A stretch of DNA of 64,000 nt from Flavobacterium nitratireducens (GTDB taxonomy: Bacteria > Bacteroidota > Bacteroidia > Flavobacteriales > Flavobacteriaceae). Position 1 is the stretch's first letter; every line of letters begins with the position of its first letter. The DNA lies in assembly GCF_029625335.1 (NCBI RefSeq), contig NZ_CP121111.1, forward strand, positions 992,001-1,056,000, given 5' to 3'. Shown piece after piece: positions 1 through 8,812 of this stretch. The notes under the pieces were generated by a model. The model had not been told where the DNA came from. It saw only the letters and a list, made by a program, of their open reading frames with translations, and searched no databases. Made by a program: the position numbers and the translations under genes.

Positions 1-2
1 TA

Positions 3-330
3 AAGAAATTATTAGACAAAATAAATATAAGCGCAGACATTGCTAAAAATGGATTTGAAGCTCTAAGTCTTTATGAAAAAAAACGACTATGACATCATTT
101 TCATGGATTTACACATGCCAGAAATGGACGGTTTTCAAGCTACCGAAAAAATCCATGTTTTACCCAAATATCAAATAAATCCAACACCTATAATTGCGGT
201 TACCGCTAGTGCCTTTGAAGAAGATAAAATAAAAGCAATCTCTATGGGTATGGATGATTTTATTACCAAACCCGTGGTATTAAAAAATTTGGAAGAATTA
301 ATAGCCAAACAAAGCCAACTCCAAAATTAA
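3..330 (+). CDS. Response-regulator receiver domain, C-terminal part of a (probably hybrid kinase) protein; frameshifted
   Basis: Receiver (CheY-like) domain running off the left edge. From base 3 one frame reads KKLLDKINISADIAKNGFEA and on to SLYEKK, then stops at 90-92. A second frame from 73 reads NDYDIIFMDLHMPEMDGF, with the phosphoacceptor Asp in FMDLHMPEMDG, then the conserved Thr/Ser of TASA and the conserved Lys of TKPV. The two halves are one domain joined across an A8 run (76-83): removing one A gives YEKNDYDIIFMD in a single frame. Position of the domain at the protein end suggests the tail of a hybrid histidine kinase, but the kinase part lies outside the window. The apparent ATG at 73 is an internal Met-like artefact, not a real start. 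The break is either a sequence error or a slippage-prone tract. Confidence 0.8.
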
Positions 331-341
331 TACTGAAGTCT

Positions 342-1268
342 TTAAAACCATCTTTTACGCTTAAACAAAAGAACCCCAAAAAGAGACAACAAAGACGAAA
401 TAAAAATAATGATCCAAATGCCGTAATGGTTGTTCTCTAAATTATTAGGTACATTCATTCCGTACAAACTTGCAATCAACGTTGGAATCATTAGTATAAT
501 CGAAATAGAAGTCATTTGCTTCATTATCGTATTCATATTATTTGATATAACCGAGGCATAGGCATCCATAGTTCCCGTTAAGATATCACTATAAATATTT
601 GTAGTTTCCTGAGCCTGACGCAATTCAATTTCCACATCTTCTAGCAATTCAGGATCAAAATTTTCTTTTTGTGATTTGATATTTCGAATTCGATGCAATA
701 AAATATCATTCCCTTTTAAGGAAGTCATGAAGAAAACCAAGCATTTTTCGATTTGCAATAAAGCTTGCAATTCTTCATTCTTGATAGACTTTTCAAGATT
801 ATTTTCGGCTAATTTTATTTTTTGATTTACTTGTTTCAAATATTTCAAATACCAAACACTAGAAGACAATAATAATTTTAAAACCAAATCAAAATTGTCT
901 TTGATATCGATTCGTTTACGTTTAGTGTAAGCTACAAAGTCAGTAAGCATTTCGGTTTCTTGAAAACTAATTGTAACACAAACTTCACCTTTAAAAACGA
1001 TTCCTACTGGAATTGTTTGAAACGGTAGTTTTACATCGTTACTTTTTACTGGAATTCGAAGAATAATAAGTGTCCATCCACTTTCGACTTCAATACGAGG
1101 TCTTTCATCAATATCTGCAATATCATTATAGAAGGCTTCAGGAATTTGAAGTTCATCAAGTAAATATTTTTTTTCTGACTTTGTTGGACATTCAACATTG
1201 ATCCAGCAATTAGGATTCCATGCTTCAACTTCAATTAATCCGTTATTATTTTTATAAAATGCTCTCAT
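342..1268 (-). CDS. corA: CorA-family magnesium/cobalt transporter
   Basis: Inner-membrane divalent cation channel of the CorA/MIT family, taking up Mg2+ (and Co2+). The 308-aa length is typical. A large acidic, helical N-terminal cytosolic domain (about residues 1-245) is followed by two C-terminal membrane helices, with the family signature GMN in YGMNVPNN closing the first helix and a basic tail KRKRWF at the end. It converges with the receiver-domain gene, only 11 bp separating the stops. A hairpin with a T-run sits directly upstream of its ATG (1273-1300), a possible leader control element. Subfamily ion preference cannot be read from the sequence. Confidence 0.93.
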   Translation of the reverse strand: MRAFYKNNNGLIEVEAWNPNCWINVECPTKSEKKYLLDELQIPEAFYNDIADIDERPRIEVESGWTLIILRIPVKSNDVKLPFQTIPVGIVFKGEVCVTISFQETEMLTDFVAYTKRKRIDIKDNFDLVLKLLLSSSVWYLKYLKQVNQKIKLAENNLEKSIKNEELQALLQIEKCLVFFMTSLKGNDILLHRIRNIKSQKENFDPELLEDVEIELRQAQETTNIYSDILTGTMDAYASVISNNMNTIMKQMTSISIILMIPTLIASLYGMNVPNNLENNHYGIWIIIFISSLLSLFGVLLFKRKRWF

Positions 1269-1272
1269 TAAA

Positions 1273-1300
1273 AAATGCTATAAAAAGGTTAATAGCATTT
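1273..1300 (-). promoter_or_regulatory. Hairpin in the corA leader, ending in a T-run next to the start codon
   Basis: AAATGCTAT (1273-1281) and ATAGCATTT (1292-1300) form a perfect 9-bp inverted repeat with a 10-base loop. On the minus strand it is followed by a run of T and the corA ATG lies about 4 bases further. It could attenuate transcription or mask the ribosome-binding region. The pairing is seen; the role is inferred. Confidence 0.4.
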
Positions 1301-1445
1301 TGAAACCTATTTCAAAAGCTATATTATACTAGTTTTTCCGAATAATAATCGTCCATTGCGGATTGAGTTTTTTAAAGTGCTGCAAAAGTATTTCATTAAA
1401 TTGTATTGAGAAGCTTTTTCCAACAAAATTTATGCAATTTTTAAG

Positions 1446-1480
1446 ATAAAAAAAAGCCCTAAACTTTCGTTTAAGGCTTA
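1446..1480 (-). terminator. Rho-independent terminator of folD
   Basis: On the minus strand AAGCC-TTAAAC / GTTTA-GGGCTT pairs around a short loop and is followed by eight T. It lies 22 bases past the folD stop codon. Confidence 0.75.
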
Positions 1481-1501
1481 TAAACATTGTTTATCACTAT
1501 T

Positions 1502-2383
1502 TTATTTTCTACTTCTGATTTTTCTAGCCAAAAGCGTATTTTTTAACAGCATTGCAATTGTCATTGGTCCTACTCCACCTGGAACCGGAGTGATGAAAGA
1601 AGATTTTTTACTTACACCTTCAAAATCAACATCTCCTTTAATTACATAACCTTTTGAATTAGTCGCATCATCCACACGAGTAATTCCCACATCGATAATT
1701 ACAACTCCTTCTTTTACCATATCTGCCTTTAAGAATTCAGGAACTCCTAAAGCTGTAATAATGATATCGGCATTTTTAGTATATTCTTCTAAATTTTTAG
1801 TTCTACTGTGTGTCAAAGTTACTGTAGAATCACCAGGATTACCTTTACGGCTCATCAAAATACTCATAGGACGACCTACAATGTGACTACGACCAATTAC
1901 AACGGTGTGTTTTCCTGAAGTTTCCACTTTATAACGCTCTAACAACTCCATAATTCCGAATGGAGTAGCAGGTAAAAAAGTTTCCATTTCAAGTGCCATA
2001 CGTCCAAAGTTAGTTGGATGAAAACCATCAACATCTTTTTGAGGATCAATAGCTAGAAGGATTTTTTCTTCGTCGATATGTTTTGGCAAAGGCAGTTGTA
2101 CGATGTAACCATCTAGATTATCATCTTCATTCAACTCTTTTATTTTTGCTAACAATTCAGCTTCTGTAGTTTCTTCTGGTAAAGCTACTAATGTAGAATC
2201 AAAACCAATTTGCTCACAAGAGCGAACTTTACTTCCTACATATGTTAAACTTGCTCCGTTGTTACCAACAATTACTGCAGCTAAATGAGGCACTTTTTCG
2301 CCGTTGGCTTTCATTTGTTGTACTTCAGCAGCAATTTCATTTTTAATATCTTCCGAAGTTTTTTTTCCGTCTAGTATTTGCAT
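1502..2383 (-). CDS. folD: Bifunctional methylenetetrahydrofolate dehydrogenase / cyclohydrolase
   Basis: Cytosolic enzyme of one-carbon metabolism converting 5,10-methylene-THF to 10-formyl-THF through dehydrogenase (NADP) and cyclohydrolase steps. 293 aa, the normal length. Seen are the catalytic Tyr-Lys region ([13 protein letters not shown]), the substrate motif QLPLPKH, the Rossmann segment [13 protein letters not shown] and the C-terminal signature [14 protein letters not shown]. Start MQILDGKK matches family N-termini. It follows ffh on the same strand at a 156-bp distance that holds heptamer repeats and an ffh terminator-like hairpin, so it is probably transcribed separately. Confidence 0.96.
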   Translation of the reverse strand: MQILDGKKTSEDIKNEIAAEVQQMKANGEKVPHLAAVIVGNNGASLTYVGSKVRSCEQIGFDSTLVALPEETTEAELLAKIKELNEDDNLDGYIVQLPLPKHIDEEKILLAIDPQKDVDGFHPTNFGRMALEMETFLPATPFGIMELLERYKVETSGKHTVVIGRSHIVGRPMSILMSRKGNPGDSTVTLTHSRTKNLEEYTKNADIIITALGVPEFLKADMVKEGVVIIDVGITRVDDATNSKGYVIKGDVDFEGVSKKSSFITPVPGGVGPMTIAMLLKNTLLARKIRSRK

Positions 2384-2394
2384 CTTTCTTTTTT

Positions 2395-2424
2395 AGTTTA
2401 AAAAGTTTAAAGTTTAAAGTTTAA
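2395..2424. repeat. Heptanucleotide repeat AGTTTAA, four copies
   Basis: AGTTTAA at 2395-2401, then after two bases three contiguous copies at 2404-2424. It lies 12-40 bases upstream of the folD ATG, in its promoter/leader region, so copy-number slippage would change promoter spacing. A second heptamer array occurs upstream of bcp. Confidence 0.7.
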
Positions 2425-2491
2425 AGTTCTCCTGTAGGTAACCCAACTAAAAGTTAAACCAAAATTTTAATTGTTATTTCTATTTAAAATT

Positions 2492-2528
2492 AAAGTTTAA
2501 GATTCAAAAACGTTGAACCTTAAACTTT
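2492..2528 (-). terminator. AT-rich hairpin after ffh
   Basis: AAAGTTTAAG (2492-2501) and CTTAAACTTT (2519-2528) are perfect inverted arms with a 17-base loop, 12 bases beyond the ffh stop and followed on the minus strand by AATTTT. The arms share the AGTTTAA heptamer of the neighbouring array. A weak terminator or a repeat-derived hairpin. Confidence 0.45.
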
Positions 2529-2539
2529 AAACAAAAAAT

Positions 2540-3898
2540 TTATCTCATTCCTGGCATTCCACCTGGCATCCCTTTCATTCCTCCCATCATTTTCATCAAG
2601 TTTTTTCCTCCTGGACCTTGCATCATCTTCATCATTTTGCTCATTTGATCAAATTGCTTCATCAATTGATTCACTTGCTCTACCTTCGTTCCAGAACCTT
2701 TTGCAATTCTGTTTTTTCTTTTAACATCAATTAAGGCCGGTTTTTTTCTTTCTTCAGGAGTCATCGAATAAATAATGGCTTCGATATGTTTGAAAGCGTC
2801 ATCTTCAATCTGAACATCTTTCATGGCTTTAGAAGCACCTGGTATCATTCCAACCAAATCCTTCATATTACCCATTTTCTTTACTTGTTGAATTTGAGCC
2901 AAGAAATCGTCAAAACCAAATTCGTTCTTAGCGATTTTCTTTTGTAATTTTCTAGCTTCTTCTTCATTAAATTGCTCCTGAGCTCTTTCTACTAAGGAAA
3001 CAACGTCCCCCATTCCTAGAATACGCTCAGCCATACGGTCTGGATAGAAAACATCTATAGCTTCCATCTTTTCACCTGTACCTACAAATTTAATTGGTTT
3101 GTTGACTACCGATTTGATAGACAAAGCAGCTCCACCACGAGTATCACCGTCTAATTTGGTTAAGATAACCCCGTCAAAGTTTAAGATATCGTTGAATGCT
3201 TTTGCAGTATTTACAGCATCCTGACCTGTCATCGAATCCACAACAAATAAGGTTTCCTGTGGTTTAATTGCAGAATGAACACGTGCAATTTCGTCCATCA
3301 TTTCCTGATCAACAGCTAAACGACCTGCCGTATCGACAATCACTACATTCAGACCGTTTGCTTTTGCAAAAGCAATCGCATTTTCGGCAATAACTACAGG
3401 ATTTTTATTATCTGGTTCTGAGTAAACATCAACTCCTATTTGATTTCCTACTACATGCAACTGATTAATAGCCGCAGGGCGATAAATATCACAAGCTACT
3501 AAAAGCGGCTTTTTATTTTTCTTTGTTTTAAGATAATTAGCCAATTTTCCAGAAAAAGTAGTCTTCCCAGAACCTTGTAAACCAGACATCAAAATTACTG
3601 TTGGCGAACCTTGCAAATTGATTCCTGCAACATCACCACCCATTAATTCTGTTAACTCATCCTTTACTAATTTAACCAATAATTGTCCTGGTTGTAAAGT
3701 AGTTAATACATCCTGACCAATTGCTTTGTCTTTTACTCTAGCCGTAAAATCCTTAGCAATTTTAAAGTTCACATCGGCATCTAACAAAGCACGACGTACT
3801 TCTTTTAAAGTATCTGCAACGTTAATTTCGGTAATTTTACCGTGACCTTTTAGTATATGAAAGGCTTTGTCTAATTTATCACTTAAATTATCAAACAT
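2540..3898 (-). CDS. ffh: Signal recognition particle protein Ffh (SRP54)
   Basis: GTPase that binds signal sequences of nascent membrane proteins with 4.5S RNA and docks with FtsY. N-terminal helical bundle (1-85), G domain with P-loop GLQGSGKTT, RxxxD region CDIYRPAA, DTAGRL and the TKLDGD base-specificity motif, then a Met-rich M domain ending in many MKMM/GGMPG repeats. I start it at MFDNLSDKL (452 aa), which matches the family; the frame is open 18 codons further upstream but MSNYLISLSLHF is not family sequence. argS lies upstream on the same strand. Confidence 0.96.
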   Translation of the reverse strand: MFDNLSDKLDKAFHILKGHGKITEINVADTLKEVRRALLDADVNFKIAKDFTARVKDKAIGQDVLTTLQPGQLLVKLVKDELTELMGGDVAGINLQGSPTVILMSGLQGSGKTTFSGKLANYLKTKKNKKPLLVACDIYRPAAINQLHVVGNQIGVDVYSEPDNKNPVVIAENAIAFAKANGLNVVIVDTAGRLAVDQEMMDEIARVHSAIKPQETLFVVDSMTGQDAVNTAKAFNDILNFDGVILTKLDGDTRGGAALSIKSVVNKPIKFVGTGEKMEAIDVFYPDRMAERILGMGDVVSLVERAQEQFNEEEARKLQKKIAKNEFGFDDFLAQIQQVKKMGNMKDLVGMIPGASKAMKDVQIEDDAFKHIEAIIYSMTPEERKKPALIDVKRKNRIAKGSGTKVEQVNQLMKQFDQMSKMMKMMQGPGGKNLMKMMGGMKGMPGGMPGMR

Positions 3899-3997
3899 GA
3901 TATTGTTATTTTTTTTGAAATGCAAAGATAAACTAATTAGATAATTAGACAATTACATAATTAGTTTATTGGCATTGATTTTACACTTTATTAAACA

Positions 3998-4027
3998 CAA
4001 AAACGACCTCAAAAAGAAGCCGTTTTA
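3998..4027 (-). terminator. Terminator of argS
   Basis: On the minus strand AAAACGGCTTC and GAGGTCGTTTT pair around a T-rich loop, about 10 bases after the argS stop, leading into a T-run. Confidence 0.6.
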
Positions 4028-4036
4028 ATTCTGTAA

Positions 4037-5815
4037 TTACATTCTCTCTGGAACATCAATTCCAAGAAGTCTGAAAGATGCTGCAATTGTATCGGCAACT
4101 TTTTTAGACAATTGAACACGGAACTTTTTAATTTCTAAATCGGCTTCACCTAAAATGGGTACTGCCTGATAGAATGAATTGTATTCTTTAACCAAATCAT
4201 AGGTATAATTAGCCAATAAAGCCGGACTATGATTTTGAGCAGCATTTTGAATTAACTCAGGGAATAATTGTAATTGTTTTAGCAATTCTTTCTCTTTTTC
4301 ATGAATACTATTAATAGAAGTTACATTAGAAAAGTCAAAATCAGCTTTTCTTATAATCGATTGAATACGAGCATAGGTATATTGAATAAAAGGTCCTGTA
4401 TTCCCAGCAAAATCAACTGATTCTTCAGGATTAAAAAGAATACGTTTTTTAGGATCTACTTTCAAAATATAATATTTCAAAGCTCCCATTCCGATAGTTT
4501 TATACAACTTCGCTTTTTCTTCGTCTGAATAACCGTCTAGCTTCCCTAATTCTTCCGAAATTTGCTGAGCGGTATCACTCATATCTTTCATCAAATCATC
4601 AGCATCAACCACAGTTCCTTCACGTGATTTCATTTTTCCAGAAGGTAAATCCACCATTCCGTACGATAAGTGAAATAAATTATCAGCCCATTCAAAACCT
4701 AATTTTTTCAGGATTAAAAACAACACTTTAAAGTGGTAATCCTGCTCATTTCCTACTGTATAAACCATCCCTCCTACATCCGGCATATCTTTTACACGTT
4801 GGATAGCCGTTCCAATATCTTGAGTCATGTAAACCGCTGTACCGTCAGAACGCAATACAATTTTACGATCTAAACCTTCAGCAGTCAAATCAATCCAAAC
4901 TGAACCATCAGGATCTTTTTCGAAAATTCCTTTTTCCAATCCCATATGAACTACATCTTTTCCTAACAAATAAGTATTGCTTTCGTAGTAATAACTATCA
5001 AAATCAACACCCATATTCTTATAGGTTGTAGCAAAACCATCATAAACCCATTGGTTCATGGTTTTCCAAAGGGACACTACCTCTTCATCTCCAGCTTCCC
5101 ATTTGCGAAGCATATCCTGAGCTTCTAAAATAATTGGCGCTTGTTTTTTTGCTTCTTCTTCGGTTTTTCCCTCAGTCATTAATTGGTTAATTTCTTCTTT
5201 ATATGCTTTATCAAAAGCTACATAGAAATTCCCAACCAACTTATCCCCTTTTAAACCAGTAGATTCTGGAGTTTGATCTTTACCAAATTTTTGCCAAGCT
5301 AACATCGACTTACAGATATGAATACCTCTGTCGTTGATAATTTGTGTTTTATATACTTTTTTACCGGAAGCTTTAATAATTTCAGCTACCGAATAACCCA
5401 ATAAATTATTACGTACGTGACCTAAATGTAATGGTTTGTTTGTATTAGGAGAAGAATATTCTACCATAACTGCTTTGTCATCTGGACTTGGAGTTACAAA
5501 ACCATAGTCAACATCATCTTTAATTTCGTTGAAAAAATTCAAATAATAAATATCCGAAATTACAATATTTAAAAATCCAGAAACCACATTAAATTTGGCA
5601 ACCTCAGCTACATTTTCTACTAAATAGTTTCCTATTTTATTCCCTAATTCTACTGGATTGCTTTTTATGATTTTCAACAAAGGAAAAATTACCATCGTAA
5701 TATCGCCTTCAAATTCCTTACGTGTTGCCTGAAATTCAACTTTATCAACTTCGATGTCGAACAAAACCTGAATAGCATTTTTTATAGATGGCGTAAGTGT
5801 TTGTGATAATGTCAT
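4037..5815 (-). CDS. argS: Arginyl-tRNA synthetase
   Basis: Class I aminoacyl-tRNA synthetase charging tRNA-Arg. 592 aa. Shows the N-terminal Add1 domain typical of ArgRS, the HIGH-type motif in NTNKPLHLGHVRNN, the KMSKS-equivalent SGKMKSREGTVV, and a C-terminal DALR anticodon-binding domain that ends in the family tail LGIDVPERM. Start MTLSQTLTPSIKNAI agrees with flavobacterial homologues. It stands at the head of the argS-ffh-folD minus-strand series; the 138-bp spacing and terminator suggest separate transcripts. Confidence 0.96.
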   Translation of the reverse strand: MTLSQTLTPSIKNAIQVLFDIEVDKVEFQATRKEFEGDITMVIFPLLKIIKSNPVELGNKIGNYLVENVAEVAKFNVVSGFLNIVISDIYYLNFFNEIKDDVDYGFVTPSPDDKAVMVEYSSPNTNKPLHLGHVRNNLLGYSVAEIIKASGKKVYKTQIINDRGIHICKSMLAWQKFGKDQTPESTGLKGDKLVGNFYVAFDKAYKEEINQLMTEGKTEEEAKKQAPIILEAQDMLRKWEAGDEEVVSLWKTMNQWVYDGFATTYKNMGVDFDSYYYESNTYLLGKDVVHMGLEKGIFEKDPDGSVWIDLTAEGLDRKIVLRSDGTAVYMTQDIGTAIQRVKDMPDVGGMVYTVGNEQDYHFKVLFLILKKLGFEWADNLFHLSYGMVDLPSGKMKSREGTVVDADDLMKDMSDTAQQISEELGKLDGYSDEEKAKLYKTIGMGALKYYILKVDPKKRILFNPEESVDFAGNTGPFIQYTYARIQSIIRKADFDFSNVTSINSIHEKEKELLKQLQLFPELIQNAAQNHSPALLANYTYDLVKEYNSFYQAVPILGEADLEIKKFRVQLSKKVADTIAASFRLLGIDVPERM

Positions 5816-5988
5816 TTTGTATATGAATTTTTAAAGTGCGCAAAGATAATCATTATAGACGGATATGAAAATCAGAAAAGAAGATAAATTTCCCCAAAAA
5901 ACCTTCTAATTCGAGCTCATTAATTTGTAAGAGATTATTTTTTTATAAAAAACAGTACTATGTATTGCAAAGTATTATCTAAAAGATG

Positions 5989-5996
5989 TATGTTTG
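5989..5996 (+). promoter_or_regulatory. Flavobacterial promoter of the outer-membrane receptor gene
   Basis: TATGTTTG (5989-5996) fits the Bacteroidota -7 consensus TAnnTTTG, with TTG at 5965-5967 at about the expected -33 spacing. It puts the transcript start near 6003 and supports translation from 6036 rather than from the ATG at 5994, which lies within the promoter. Confidence 0.6.
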
Positions 5997-6035
5997 CATT
6001 GTCAACTAGAAACAAAAATTCAAAAAAATACAATC

Positions 6036-8399
6036 ATGAAACTAAAACTCTTATTACTTTGCTTCATTGGAAACATCGTATCCATGACAGCTAAACATCC
6101 AAACCCCATTCCTGCGACAAAAGCTCCTGGAAGCATTTCAGGAAAAGTTATCGACAAAAAAACGAACGAACCTTTACCATTTGTAAATATTACAATACTG
6201 CTAAACAACAAAGTAATTACAGGCGGTGTTACTTCCGAAAAAGGTTTGTTCTTTTTTAAAAACTTAGAATTGGAAACTTATAAAATAGAAGTACAATTTA
6301 TGGGTTACAAAACGGTCAGTAAAATCATTTCACTTACAGACAAAAACAAATCTTTAAATCTCAACTCCATAGCCATTGAAGAAGATGCTATTGAATTGAA
6401 AAGCGTAGAAATTGTGAGTGAAAAGTCGATCGTAGAGCAAAAAATCGATAGAAAAGTAATCAACGTGGGGAAAGATTTAATATCTGCTGGAGCAACAGCT
6501 GCCGAAATCATGAACAATATTCCTTCTGTAAGTGTTGATCCTCAAACAAACGCCATAAGTTTAAGAGGAAACACTAATGTAAAAATCTTAATTGATGGAA
6601 AACCGACCAACATGGATGCAGCACAAGTGCTTCAACAAATTCCATCTGCTTCTATTAAACAAATTGAACTTATCACAAATCCTTCGGCAAAATACAATCC
6701 CGAAGGAATGAGCGGCATGATCAACATTGTTTTAAATAAAAACACCAAAATTGGTTTTAATGGAAGCGTGAATAACGGAGTTACATTTGCTATAACGCCA
6801 AAAGTAAATTCATCTTTTGATATGAATTATAAATCAGGAAAATTCAATTGGTTTGCCAATTATGGATTGAATCATGGAAAATACAACAATAATGGTAACA
6901 TCTTTACTACCGAATCTGGTGAAGAAGATATTCAGAAATATGTTTTTACAGATAAAAACACTTCACACCTTGCCAAAGTGGGCTTTGATTTCTATTGGAA
7001 CGAAAAAAACACCATCTCCTTTTATACTAATCAAAATTTTTTCGATGCAAAAGGCTATTCGGAAACTTACATCGACTTTGTGAATCAACAAGACATCAAT
7101 CAATTATTCTTAAATGCTGTTGACAACCTGGGACAAACTTATAACTTAGATTATAAAACGAACTTTAAAAAAGAAGGACACACACTGGAACTGGAAATCA
7201 ATCAAAACAATACTAAAAATATTGAAGACGCCGCTTTTTATATATACAACCCAAAAACCAATTACATTGACACTAAAGGAAATAACACTTTGGTAAATTT
7301 AGACTATGTAAATCCAATAAGCGAAAGCAGCAAATTAGAGCTAGGATTAGAAAGCAGAATTGAAAGTACAAAGAACAAATTCAAGGTTGACGAAATTCCT
7401 AATTCCGACTTTGTTTTTGACCGAAATATTTATTCAGCCTATGCGACCTATTCCAAACAATGGGGCAAATGGAACATTCAAGCAGGAACCCGTTTAGAAC
7501 ATTTTGAAGCAAAAGCTGTTTTTAATAAAGAAGATGAAAGCGCTTCTTTTAACACCAATATTTTTAATGTATATCCTTCAGCCTATGTGAATTATTCTCC
7601 AAGCGAAAAGAATTCATTTAATTTAAGTGTATCTAAACGTGTGGACAGACCAAGCATTAATCAATTAAATCCGATTAGAGAATGGAGTTCGCCACAAATT
7701 GACTCCGAAGGGAATCCTGCTTTACAGCCTCAATTTACCTATTCTTATGAGTTGAATTATACTCGAAAATTAAAAAATGGTTCTATAACTACTGGCTTTT
7801 TCTACCGAAGAATTAATTCTGAAATCACACGAAATTTATATGAAAATCCTAATGATGCGTCCAAGCAGATTCTATCTTATGCTAACTTAAATGACAACAA
7901 TGCTTATGGATTTGAAATTTCATCTACTTTGGATTTTGCTAAATGGTTTAGTTCTAATATTAGCTTAGATGCCTATAATAAAAAAATCAGAGGAGTCGTT
8001 TCTGACGAAGCTGTTTCGGCTGATGTAACAGCCTTAAATGCTCGTATTAACAACACATTCAAAGCAACAAAAAATTTACGTTTCCAATTATTCGGAATGT
8101 ATAGAGGTCGCGATTTAGGTTTACAATTATTAGGTAAACCAATGTGGAAAGCAGATTTAGGTTCAAGTCTAACTATTCTAAAAGGAAATGGAACAGTGAC
8201 TCTAAAATTTAGTGATTTATTTAAAACGATGCGCTATCGTTTTACAGTAGAAATTCCTAAAGATCAATATGGCCAATTCAATTGGGAAAGCCGTTCTGTT
8301 TATGTTGGTTTTAATTATCGTTTTGGTACTGGTAAAAACAAAGCTGTACAAAGAAAAACAAGAGACACTAATGAAACACAAGGTGGCGGATTTTTATAA
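6036..8399 (+). CDS. Outer-membrane beta-barrel receptor (TonB-dependent type, carboxypeptidase-regulatory-like N-terminus)
   Basis: 788-aa outer-membrane protein. Signal peptide MKLKLLLLCFIGNIVSMTA, then a CarboxypepD_reg-like beta-sandwich (about 35-115, GSISGKVIDKKTNEPLPFVN), a plug domain (about 130-235, with EIMNNIPSVSVD and the motif SLRGNTNVKILIDGKPT) and a long C-terminal barrel of the Omp_b-brl_3 type ending with alternating aromatic strands. Such proteins take up or bind unidentified substrates together with TonB; no SusD partner lies next to it. Start chosen at 6036 because this gives the signal peptide directly and sits about 30 bases after the promoter. Substrate unknown. Confidence 0.88.
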   Translation: MKLKLLLLCFIGNIVSMTAKHPNPIPATKAPGSISGKVIDKKTNEPLPFVNITILLNNKVITGGVTSEKGLFFFKNLELETYKIEVQFMGYKTVSKIISLTDKNKSLNLNSIAIEEDAIELKSVEIVSEKSIVEQKIDRKVINVGKDLISAGATAAEIMNNIPSVSVDPQTNAISLRGNTNVKILIDGKPTNMDAAQVLQQIPSASIKQIELITNPSAKYNPEGMSGMINIVLNKNTKIGFNGSVNNGVTFAITPKVNSSFDMNYKSGKFNWFANYGLNHGKYNNNGNIFTTESGEEDIQKYVFTDKNTSHLAKVGFDFYWNEKNTISFYTNQNFFDAKGYSETYIDFVNQQDINQLFLNAVDNLGQTYNLDYKTNFKKEGHTLELEINQNNTKNIEDAAFYIYNPKTNYIDTKGNNTLVNLDYVNPISESSKLELGLESRIESTKNKFKVDEIPNSDFVFDRNIYSAYATYSKQWGKWNIQAGTRLEHFEAKAVFNKEDESASFNTNIFNVYPSAYVNYSPSEKNSFNLSVSKRVDRPSINQLNPIREWSSPQIDSEGNPALQPQFTYSYELNYTRKLKNGSITTGFFYRRINSEITRNLYENPNDASKQILSYANLNDNNAYGFEISSTLDFAKWFSSNISLDAYNKKIRGVVSDEAVSADVTALNARINNTFKATKNLRFQLFGMYRGRDLGLQLLGKPMWKADLGSSLTILKGNGTVTLKFSDLFKTMRYRFTVEIPKDQYGQFNWESRSVYVGFNYRFGTGKNKAVQRKTRDTNETQGGGFL

Positions 8400-8441
8400 T
8401 AGAAGTACGATTTGACTTCAAATTAATAACGAAAAGACATT

Positions 8442-8481
8442 AAAAAACAGTGGTAAATGCAGTTTTACTACTGTTTTTTTT
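8442..8481 (+). terminator. Terminator of the receptor gene
   Basis: AAAACAGTGGTAAA and TTTACTACTGTTTT pair with one mismatch around a short loop and run into nine T, about 45 bases after the stop codon. Confidence 0.8.
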
Positions 8482-8812
8482 TATAAAAAAACAGTCATCT
8501 AAATAGTCATTTTCAGTAACACTCTAACATTAAAATTTGAAAAGAATTTGTAAAAAAAGTAAAAAAGCAAACCATTGGAAATTTTTAATCATATCTACTG
8601 ATAATCTGTACAATAGATTAAATTACAAACATTTATTATCATAAATATTTACTTACTTTTTAAGCTAAAAAAGTGTATTTCATCGGTTTTTTCAAACACT
8701 TAATCGATATTTATAAGCAGTTTATTAATTTTGGACATCAAACTAACTGTTTGAACAAAATTCATTTTTAAAAATGGTCGTCTTAACTGCAATCATTTAA
8801 AAAAAATAGCTT
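8482..8812. other. AT-rich intergenic region upstream of the first LamG giant
   Basis: No ORF or RNA gene seen. The one recognisable signal is TAATTTTG at 8726-8733, a match to the -7 element TAnnTTTG, which would give a 5' leader of about 70 bases before the ATG at 8813. No clear TTG partner at -33. Confidence 0.45.

Noticed and set aside
5994..6035. Upstream ATG for the outer-membrane receptor
   Set aside because: It overlaps the promoter element TATGTTTG and would place a polar stretch ahead of the signal peptide.
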